64,000 nt of DNA from a virus, in IMG/VR virus record IMGVR_UViG_3300027996_000009, positions 42,813 through 106,812 of that record. The stretch is one strand, 5' to 3'. The notes under the pieces were generated by a model, which was given only the letters and a program-made list of their open reading frames with translations, searched no databases and had not been told where the DNA came from. The position numbers and the translations under genes are program-made. Numbering within the stretch: position 1 is the stretch's first letter; every line of letters begins with the position of its first letter. Of this stretch, positions 17,304-24,483 are shown piece by piece.

Positions 17304-19892
17304 TTAGGTGGAAAGCCTCAGTGAAACTGACTCGTAGAACACCTGCTCGTCGTGAAGAGCACGCAGCTCAGTGATGATGATGTCGAGACGACCGGGGTGG
17401 AGATTGACGTGCTCACCGAGCCACCCACGGAACAGGGCCAACATGTCGTCTTCAACGAGACGCTGATCTTGATTAGGATCATGCTCGCGCGTATGAGCAC
17501 CCTGTTGTCTAGAAAACCCTTTTAGGGCTGGGTGCAAAACGTGCCATTCTTCATTATGATTTATCGCGTTTTCTGCCCGCTTAGCGACACTGCCTGTTTG
17601 TTTCCCCAACTTATGGTCGCGCCCAACAATGGAATGCCAAAATGGGTAGTATTCGTGGGACGTGAGCTCTTCACCTTTCAAACCCTTAAGGGAACTGGTG
17701 ATGCGATCCCACTGAGGAATCTGCTTTCTAACAGCGTCCGCCATACTCTTTGAAGTCTTAACCGCCCCCCTCTCTATTTTACTCCTACCAGGCTTTTTAG
17801 AACCGGCCTGCCAATCAGCCATTAGCTTGACCGGATCGAGCTGATTGTTGTTGATCGCAATTCCGGGTGGTGGTTGAACCTCCAACTTATCAACTGAAAT
17901 TGGTTGGAGCGCCGGGTGCCCAAGCGTCCGAAGCATGTCACCCCTAGCGGCTACACGCTGGGCATGAGCCTGAGGCTCTTCACCTATGTGTCGCTTAATT
18001 TCTGCGTGGGTATGCCACGCCTGTGTCGCCCGGTCCCGAAGACCATTGAGGATACCTGTCCACGGCCCACTGTGGGTGTAGTTAGGGATCACAGTCCTGA
18101 AATAATCAGCTCCAGAACCTCTCTTGAACATCCCCGCCTCTAACTGACCAGTCTTTGGGTTCTCTACCGCCGGAGCTCCGAGGGTGCTGCGCAACCAGTC
18201 CCCCATGTTGACGGTGTAGGGCACAACCGCCCCGGTATTTGGATCTTTGTAGGATCGTTCAAAAACCCCAAGCCGCCCTTTGTTTCCACCTAGTCGTGGA
18301 TCAGTAAGCAGTCTCTCCGCTCTCGCTAGAGCCCTCCCCTGGTAGGCCTTGATAGCATCTCTCGGCGACATATCTCCGTGTTGGGCCGCATCGAACTCCG
18401 AACCCATTGCGAGTCTACCGAGTGCATCGCCAGCAGCTCGCTGTTTCACAGGGTCGAGAGGTGCGGCCTGCACATCGCGTGCTCTTTCCAGGGCACCTTC
18501 TGCATGTTTATCAATCGTCTGGTCGCGGGCAACCTGTGCCCGCTCCTTGGGCGTCATAGCTTTAAGTTCTTCAGGAGTGTAACTAGGACGGGCTGCGCCA
18601 GTCCCCTGCCGCCTATCGTTAATTGCGGACCGCAGACCCGCTTCGCCCTGCTGTCTTCCTCGTGCCCCTAAGCCTTCGACCCCCGCTTGACCTTCTATAT
18701 ATCTTCCCATGTTCGTCAATTGCTTAACAAAGGTTGAAGCGTGGTCTTGGTGCGAGTCGTGGTCAACTTCGGGGTTTATTGACCCTGCCTCCCACGCCGC
18801 CTGCGCTTCCGCCCTCTTTGCACGGTGTGCATCCATTGCATCAGAAAAACCTGCCGGATCACCTCTAAAATCCTTTTTAACGGGCTCTCGCCCTAGCCCG
18901 AGGATAGCGTCATCGTGGTGCCTGAACTTCGTGGCGATGGCATTCGCCATAGCGGATCGACCGCCAATCGCATTACCCTTACCGGCGGACGGAGTCGCCC
19001 ATGTGGCAAGAATCTCTGAAGCCCTAGCATCACTCTGAGGATTACTCTGCCCATCATTTAGTGCAGCAGAGATGTGTGGGTGAAGACGGGTCACCATGTC
19101 ATTTATATGAGGCCTTACATTGTCCTCGACGTACTTCGCCGCAGCGCGTTTAGCCTCCGTACGCTGGGCGCGGGTCATGCCTGCTCCATGACCTTTAGCG
19201 TGTACCTCCTTAGCCCCAGCAAGCCCTTTATTGATGGCATGTCCGCTTTGGCGGGCGTCATAGCCCTCTTTGTAGCCCGCAGCGTATTCTCCACCCTCGG
19301 CCGGGTCCTCGTAAGCCTTTCCACGCTTGGATGCCACCCAACCGGCCTGATAGCCCTTACGGTGCTCAGGGGTTCCACTTGCTCCAGATTTTGATGAAGC
19401 GGGCTTAGGCTCCGGCTCCGGCTTTGATTGCGGCGCCTGACCTCCAGATCCCCGCATGAACCTGGCAGCAGCGTCATCATCAGGAAGGGAGCCAGCATCG
19501 TCTGGATTATCATCGCTACCATCATCGATGAACAATGGCTCTGGTTCTGGTTCTGACTTTGGCTCTGACTTTGGCTCTGGCTCCTCAGAATCTTTGTGAA
19601 TTTTGCGATAACCTGGATCGTTTTTCATTCTCCAATCGTGGATAGCATCGTCGTCTTCATCTTCATCTCCAGCAGCTCTGTCGCGCTCTTCTGCGCCGTC
19701 ACTCCCATCATCAAAGTCATCGTCGTCGTAGTTATCCCAGTCGGGGCCCTCACTAAGGAGCTTCGCCTTGATACCTGGGGATAGGCTCTCCAGAACATCA
19801 AGGGTCTTCTGATACATTCGCTCAAGAACGGCGTTGCAAGAGTAGAACCCGTCAATGCTCTCGGCAATCAATTTGCCTACATCTACTGCCAT
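17304..19892 (-). CDS. Very large charged protein with GY-G module, possible internal virion protein
   Basis: An 862-residue protein. The N-terminus MAVDVGKLIAESIDG contains I-A-E at residues 9-11, the same tripeptide that precedes cleavage in T4 internal proteins. An acidic, Pro-rich segment follows (about 45-175; repeats of SEPEP and PKSEP), then a module HRKGYQAGWVASKRG plus GGEYAAGYKEGYDARQSG (about 177-215) that resembles the GY/GW motif of ribosome modulation factor and recurs in the three kinase-like proteins at 59790-63696. The remaining 600 residues are helical and unassigned. The ATG at 19892 overlaps the displaced parB-like 3' end (ATGGCAGTAG), the likely ancestral gene junction. 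Confidence 0.6.
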   Translation of the reverse strand: MAVDVGKLIAESIDGFYSCNAVLERMYQKTLDVLESLSPGIKAKLLSEGPDWDNYDDDDFDDGSDGAEERDRAAGDEDEDDDAIHDWRMKNDPGYRKIHKDSEEPEPKSEPKSEPEPEPLFIDDGSDDNPDDAGSLPDDDAAARFMRGSGGQAPQSKPEPEPKPASSKSGASGTPEHRKGYQAGWVASKRGKAYEDPAEGGEYAAGYKEGYDARQSGHAINKGLAGAKEVHAKGHGAGMTRAQRTEAKRAAAKYVEDNVRPHINDMVTRLHPHISAALNDGQSNPQSDARASEILATWATPSAGKGNAIGGRSAMANAIATKFRHHDDAILGLGREPVKKDFRGDPAGFSDAMDAHRAKRAEAQAAWEAGSINPEVDHDSHQDHASTFVKQLTNMGRYIEGQAGVEGLGARGRQQGEAGLRSAINDRRQGTGAARPSYTPEELKAMTPKERAQVARDQTIDKHAEGALERARDVQAAPLDPVKQRAAGDALGRLAMGSEFDAAQHGDMSPRDAIKAYQGRALARAERLLTDPRLGGNKGRLGVFERSYKDPNTGAVVPYTVNMGDWLRSTLGAPAVENPKTGQLEAGMFKRGSGADYFRTVIPNYTHSGPWTGILNGLRDRATQAWHTHAEIKRHIGEEPQAHAQRVAARGDMLRTLGHPALQPISVDKLEVQPPPGIAINNNQLDPVKLMADWQAGSKKPGRSKIERGAVKTSKSMADAVRKQIPQWDRITSSLKGLKGEELTSHEYYPFWHSIVGRDHKLGKQTGSVAKRAENAINHNEEWHVLHPALKGFSRQQGAHTREHDPNQDQRLVEDDMLALFRGWLGEHVNLHPGRLDIIITELRALHDEQVFYESVSLRLST

Positions 19893-20743
19893 GCGGGTAG
19901 CTCCTTCTTGATCGCTGAGATCAAGCCCGTTCTGTGACTACGATCCCCCCACGCTTGGCGTGCGTCGATCAGCCGTCTGTAGGTCTCATATTTTCGCGGC
20001 AGGTGGGGGACCTGATCGCGAATCTCAAACATCCATTCTAGGATGGTAACCGAATCGTGATGCGGCCAGATCACCTGATTGGTTACTACTGATCCCCTGG
20101 TGTTGAGTTCAGCGCTGAGGCGAGACTTTACTGATTCCAGAAACTTAGGACTAGCTCCTGCGATAGATAGACCGACCATCGGCTTACGCCCAGGTCGTGA
20201 TCCGTTGCTGTGGTAAACAGATCCATCACCGTCGAATAGTCCGAGCATGAAGTGCTGCATCAGACTTTCAGGAACTAGAGGAAGGTCAACCATCTTTAGG
20301 GACTTAGCCGGAACGACTCCTACCTGGGTGAGCCAGGTGGCCATTCGTGGGCTGCACACATTTAACGTGTAAACGTCGTCTTTGTAGGGACCACGGACAC
20401 TACCCCCGACCAGGGGAAGAACGGATCGCAAGTGGTCACGCCCGCTCTCATGGCTCTGACTAACGGAGAATCCGGTGCCGTTTTTCCTCACGTTCCCATC
20501 AGCGGTCAAAAACCCCACAACGTAGGACAACGACGCCGACCACGACTCGACGAATGCTTCGTTAGGAACGAGATTTGAGCCCCCGGTATGTGGGACTCGG
20601 ATCTTCCAATAACGATTGTTCCGGAGACGTACGGAGGTCCTAGACCGACCAAGTTGGTCGGCCACAGCTCCAAGATCACGGCTCTCCTCAAGGAGGAGAC
20701 GGCCCAGAGAATTATCGTCTGACGTCCAACGCTTACCGGGCAT
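19883..20743 (-). CDS. LAGLIDADG homing endonuclease carrying a parB-like 3' end
   Basis: A 286-residue free-standing endonuclease. The N-terminal 50 residues (WTSDDNSLGRLLLEESRDLG, then DQLGRSRTSVRLRNNRYW) form a DNA-binding helix-turn-helix-like region. Two LAGLIDADG motifs follow: SYVVGFLTADGNV (about 92-104) and FMLGLFDGDGSV (about 165-176), each with the Asp needed for cleavage. The last 13 residues, LISAIKKELPAWQ, are nearly identical to the C-terminus of the parB-like product encoded just upstream (LISAIKKELPNWQ), so the ORF appears fused to the old 3' end of that gene. It starts 2 bp after the parB-like stop. Confidence 0.88.
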   Translation of the reverse strand: MPGKRWTSDDNSLGRLLLEESRDLGAVADQLGRSRTSVRLRNNRYWKIRVPHTGGSNLVPNEAFVESWSASLSYVVGFLTADGNVRKNGTGFSVSQSHESGRDHLRSVLPLVGGSVRGPYKDDVYTLNVCSPRMATWLTQVGVVPAKSLKMVDLPLVPESLMQHFMLGLFDGDGSVYHSNGSRPGRKPMVGLSIAGASPKFLESVKSRLSAELNTRGSVVTNQVIWPHHDSVTILEWMFEIRDQVPHLPRKYETYRRLIDARQAWGDRSHRTGLISAIKKELPAWQ

Positions 20744-20745
20744 CG

Positions 20746-21651
20746 CTATTGCCAGTTAGGCAACTCCTTCTTTATGGCAGAAATAAGGAACTCATTGATC
20801 TGATCTGAATTTGCCTGGCAAGTCTCGACCAACTCGCCAATTAGTTTATTGAGATGCGCCGTCTCGTTGACGACCAAGTGGGTGTGACCGGCAACGCCAA
20901 AGTAGAGATATCCCTGGGTGCACGTATCTGCGCTCTGTTGCAGGACGTCCATCTGGAACGCCTTCAGTGATGTCAGCAGGGCCCTTTGATCGGCGAAGGC
21001 CTTCTTCTTACCCTTGCCCGGCTGGGTCGTGACTTCGTTACCTTCGTCATCCTTTGGGGGACGGCGCTTATCTGGAGAGGCTCCAGTGTTGGCCTGCTCT
21101 GATGGTGTCTTGGAGTTCGAGGATCCGCCGCCGACCTTCGCCTTCTCCACTTCGACCATCGTGTCAATCACTTCTTGGCTGTAACGCTTCTTGAGATCCT
21201 CCATTCGCTCTTCACGAACGAGCATGCGCCGACGCGCAGCCTCAGATGAGATCCCCCACTTGCCAGTGATCTTCTTCTGAAGCTCTGCGTAACGCGTCCG
21301 GTTGATCTTGCCCCGGATGTTGTTCCGCTTAACGCTCCACTCCATGAGCGCTTCTTCGTCCGCATCAGAGAGGTGCTCTTTGACGACGCACGGCATGTGC
21401 GTCATCTCAAGCGCCAGGCACACCTTCTTACGGTGCTCACCACCGAGGAGACGGAACTTTCCTTTGTCCTCCCCCTCAGTGATAGGAACAACCTGTCCAG
21501 GCTCATCGAACCCGCCGTCCCTGACTGCTTCAAGTAGGGCCGCAAATTCAGGCTCGTCCATCTCGTTCACGTTCCAGTCGCACAAGACTAGAGCATCAAC
21601 GGGAATTAGAACGGCACCCTCCCAGGTTGCGAATGACGCGTTTTTAGACAC
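20746..21651 (-). CDS. ParB/Srx-type nuclease-domain protein
   Basis: A 301-residue protein with an N-terminal ParB-like domain: LIPVDALVLCDWNVNEM (15-31), PGQVVPITEG, and the ParB box FRLLGGEHRKKVCLAL (about 66-81), where the GEHRKK stretch corresponds to the nucleotide-contacting GHRR of ParB. A helical region (INRTRYAELQKKITGKW, then SSEAARRRML) looks like the helix-turn-helix following such domains. Proteins of this kind are common near terminase genes and may bind or nick DNA or use CTP; chromosome partitioning is not implied. The last residues LISAIKKELPNWQ are duplicated at the end of the next gene. Confidence 0.8.
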   Translation of the reverse strand: MSKNASFATWEGAVLIPVDALVLCDWNVNEMDEPEFAALLEAVRDGGFDEPGQVVPITEGEDKGKFRLLGGEHRKKVCLALEMTHMPCVVKEHLSDADEEALMEWSVKRNNIRGKINRTRYAELQKKITGKWGISSEAARRRMLVREERMEDLKKRYSQEVIDTMVEVEKAKVGGGSSNSKTPSEQANTGASPDKRRPPKDDEGNEVTTQPGKGKKKAFADQRALLTSLKAFQMDVLQQSADTCTQGYLYFGVAGHTHLVVNETAHLNKLIGELVETCQANSDQINEFLISAIKKELPNWQ

Positions 21652-21656
21652 AGGAA

Positions 21657-23642
21657 TTATCTCCGTGGCGACCCAGTGTCGCGACGGCTTTGCCGCGCTG
21701 CAGCGTCTTGGGCGATATTGCGGCTCGGCTTGTCCTTCTTGCCGCTCTCAGCAGCCTTGTGGAGCCCAGTAATCTTGTCCTTGTCGTCGTGCTCAGGCCC
21801 GAACCCGGTCTTGTATTCACTACGACCCTTCTTAGTACCGCCTACGCCGTCATGCGAACCCTTGCACAGACGGTAGAACTCTTTCGGGTCCCGAGCCTGC
21901 AGCGCTTGACCCGCTTGGCCGAGGTTGCCGTCCTTATCCTTCTGGCAGGCAGGGCGCTCATCGTGGAGATCACCAGTTGGGCGAACATTGATCTGGTGTC
22001 CAGACGAGTCTGCGAATCCGGTGCCCTTTACCTTGTCAATGACGCGCTGACTGGTCTCCTGGTCCTTGTGGTAGGACTTGCCCAGTGAAGCCATAGCTGA
22101 TGCGTAACCGCCCTCCTTGGAGACGCGATACCACTTTTGGCGTGGATCCCTATCAGTGTCGCCGACAAAGGCGAACTGATCATCACCGGCCGACCCGCGA
22201 GATCCGGCCTTGCTCTTGTCGGTGTGAAGCATCGCGTCATCGTCTGAGTTGCCGAACGTCGTCGCGTTGGCAAACTTCTTGTTGTTCTTCTTCCCGGAAG
22301 AGTGGACGTTTTCACCTGTGTCGGGGTCCTTGTGGTGGCCCTTCCACTTCGGGTGCTCGTCCTTGCTGTAGCCCTTCGCATCGTCATGCTCGCGATCGCG
22401 CGAGGACGGGTTTGTGAACTGTGCCCGACGGAGCTTGGCAGCCTTTGCCCGTGTTGATCGTTCTGCGTAGTTAGGGTCCGAAGGATCTGTAACCCCTTGG
22501 GCCATTCCGTGCTTGTCCGGTCCTACTTTCTTGCCGGTATCCGGATCAATACGACGAGCTGAGTCGCGGTTTCCACGGCCACGGCCACGGCGCTTACGCT
22601 CGTCACTCAGCGATTGGAAGTCGGCGTTCGCCGATGCTCGATAGCGGGCGTGCTGCTCAGCGTCGTGAGTATCTTCTGGGTGATGGGCCAGAGACCTACG
22701 ACGATTAGGCGCCACGAAGGGAGCGGCCTTGGTTGCCTTTCGACCCTTCTCAACGTGTTGCGTCAGGTCATTGAGCGTGTTCTGAAGCGCAGCGACCTTG
22801 TCGTGGATGCTGTCACCGGCCATGGTCTTTTCTGGCATGGCCCCGCTGCCGACCTTGCCTTCTCCACGGCGCTTGGCCATACGGTTCAGTCCGGCCTTAC
22901 GACCTTGTCGATTGCCAGCTGGTGTTTTGTAGACGTCTGCTGGGTCTTCGATCCCCGTTACCTTCTTGGCGCGGGACTTCCGAACACCTTTCAGCTTTCC
23001 TTTGATGCGGTCCGCAACTGCATCGTCGTCAGGAATCGGAGAAGGCTCAGGCCGGTCAGGACCAGGAGTAGGACGACCTAGCCAAGCTGGCCTCTTCGAC
23101 TTTTTCTTGGAACCTGGATCGTCATCTAGGGCCTGGGCCCCGGCGCCTGGGGCAGCCGGAGGTGGAGTTCCACCACCACCATCACCACCACCACCACGGG
23201 GCGGCTTGTCCTTCTTGTCCTTCTTCGCCAGGGCCTTCATCTCATCTGGAGACATCCCGATCTTCTTACGGTCATAAGCGATCTTCGGCTTGAACTTGGA
23301 CGCTTCCGGCTCCGGCTCACCGGCCGCTGCACGCGCCGCTTTTGCCGCCGCACGCTTTCTGGCCTGCTTAGCCTTGTTCTTCTCGTTCGCCCGGTTCTTA
23401 GCCACCTTACGGGCGGCTTTGCCTTGAGCAAACTCTTCAGGAGATTGCTTCGGGATAGCCGCCTCCGCCAAGAAGCGAAGCGCGAAGCGCGAGTGTGTCC
23501 GACTTAGTCCTGCTGGGACTGGGGACTGGTGAGCACGTTCAACCAAGCGCATTGCGCCTGATCTACCGAGATCAGTATTGATGCTCTCAAGGATGTTGAG
23601 CACGCGAGCCGCGTGAAATTCCATCTTTGCTGTGTTGGCCAT
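21657..23642 (-). CDS. Large basic disordered protein, possible DNA-binding internal protein
   Basis: A 661-residue protein, extremely rich in Lys, Arg, Gly and Asp. In the first 62 residues there are three L-x-E tripeptides (NILES, RLVER, RFLAEA); RFLAEA closely resembles the FIAEA cleavage site of T4 internal proteins. Then come Ala/Lys/Arg repeats (about 80-110, KNRANEKNKAKQARKRAAAK), a Gly/Pro hinge (GGGGDGGGGTPPP), and long disordered segments with repeated DPDTGKK or DPDTGEN blocks. It is the first gene of the minus block, opposite terS. DNA condensation or packaging inside the head would fit but is inferred. Confidence 0.55.
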   Translation of the reverse strand: MANTAKMEFHAARVLNILESINTDLGRSGAMRLVERAHQSPVPAGLSRTHSRFALRFLAEAAIPKQSPEEFAQGKAARKVAKNRANEKNKAKQARKRAAAKAARAAAGEPEPEASKFKPKIAYDRKKIGMSPDEMKALAKKDKKDKPPRGGGGDGGGGTPPPAAPGAGAQALDDDPGSKKKSKRPAWLGRPTPGPDRPEPSPIPDDDAVADRIKGKLKGVRKSRAKKVTGIEDPADVYKTPAGNRQGRKAGLNRMAKRRGEGKVGSGAMPEKTMAGDSIHDKVAALQNTLNDLTQHVEKGRKATKAAPFVAPNRRRSLAHHPEDTHDAEQHARYRASANADFQSLSDERKRRGRGRGNRDSARRIDPDTGKKVGPDKHGMAQGVTDPSDPNYAERSTRAKAAKLRRAQFTNPSSRDREHDDAKGYSKDEHPKWKGHHKDPDTGENVHSSGKKNNKKFANATTFGNSDDDAMLHTDKSKAGSRGSAGDDQFAFVGDTDRDPRQKWYRVSKEGGYASAMASLGKSYHKDQETSQRVIDKVKGTGFADSSGHQINVRPTGDLHDERPACQKDKDGNLGQAGQALQARDPKEFYRLCKGSHDGVGGTKKGRSEYKTGFGPEHDDKDKITGLHKAAESGKKDKPSRNIAQDAAARQSRRDTGSPRR

Positions 23643-23685
23643 TGAGCAACTCCGAAAACCGTGTGATGGAGGAACAGACGTTGAG

Positions 23686-23694
23686 AGGATAGCA
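23686..23694 (-). promoter_or_regulatory. Candidate extended -10 promoter for minus block
   Basis: Reads TGCTATCCT on the minus strand, 44 nt before the ATG at 23642. It mirrors the TGCTATAGT element of the opposite strand 60 bp away, so the 148-bp gap would drive both operons. Confidence 0.3.
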
Positions 23695-23755
23695 TCAGCT
23701 GGATAGCTCCAACAAGATCAAGTAGCTTATCTTATGACGATGCGGGCTGTAATGT

Positions 23756-23764
23756 TGCTATAGT
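23756..23764 (+). promoter_or_regulatory. Candidate extended -10 promoter for terminase operon
   Basis: TGCTATAGT is a good extended -10 (TGn plus TATAGT) ending 26 nt before the terS ATG. The -35 region is poor, as expected for this class. AGAGAG at 23781-23786 can act as ribosome binding site. Confidence 0.45.
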
Positions 23765-23790
23765 GATGGAGTCAAATTCCAGAGAGAAAC

Positions 23791-24480
23791 ATGGCAAAGA
23801 AGAAACAAGGCAAAAGAGCTAAGGCGACTCAGGCATCGATCCATGAGTTTCAGCAAAAGTTCGAAGCCCTCGACAATAAGCGGAAAAAGCACACAGCTCA
23901 GGCTATTGAGCGAAGGCGACATGACGTATGGGAGATGATGTGCCAAGACATCCCTCAGACTGAGATGGCTAACCTTCTATGTGTCAGTCGGTCTACGGTT
24001 GCGCTTGACGTCAAGTACTGGAAATTGAAGCTGGCTAGACGGGTTAGCCGCATCAAGGAGAACCCCGACTACGCGAACATCGAGCTTGGAACAACGATTC
24101 GCAAGCTCGACTCCTGCACGGCAGCCGCATTTCAGGAGTACTCCATGGCCAAGAGCGGTGGAGAGAAGGCTAAGTTCCTGGACATTGTCACGAAGACACT
24201 GAGCACCAAGACGCGTATCCTCCAGGATGCTGGATATCTGCCAAAAGCGGGCATTGAAATTCGTACTAAGGTCGAGCACGTCGCGACATTTGCGGACCGC
24301 TTTGGTGAAGATCACGCCACCACAGCACTTGATGATGACACAAAGCGTCATAGACTCCTCGCCATGGCCGAGCGGTTCATTCGGTTGTCCGAGAGTAAAG
24401 AGACGATCGATGTTGAGGGCACGGTGGTCTCGTCCGACCCCGATGCCAGCAAGCGCCTCACCAACGGTGATTCGGCCTAG
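23791..24480 (+). CDS. terS: Putative terminase small subunit
   Basis: A 229-residue protein directly upstream of the large terminase gene (3 bp gap). A helix-turn-helix lies at about residues 50-76 (MCQDIPQTEMANLLCVSRSTVALDVKYWK), typical of DNA-recognition domains in small terminases. The middle part is helical (IRKLDSCTAAAFQEYSMAK, then KAKFLDIVTKTLSTKTRILQDAG), compatible with the oligomerisation core that forms rings. A basic Lys-rich N-terminus (MAKKKQGKRAKATQ) may add DNA contact. Identification depends on HTH plus position; the family itself is too divergent for direct recognition. Confidence 0.75.
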   Translation: MAKKKQGKRAKATQASIHEFQQKFEALDNKRKKHTAQAIERRRHDVWEMMCQDIPQTEMANLLCVSRSTVALDVKYWKLKLARRVSRIKENPDYANIELGTTIRKLDSCTAAAFQEYSMAKSGGEKAKFLDIVTKTLSTKTRILQDAGYLPKAGIEIRTKVEHVATFADRFGEDHATTALDDDTKRHRLLAMAERFIRLSESKETIDVEGTVVSSDPDASKRLTNGDSA

Positions 24481-24483
24481 TCT

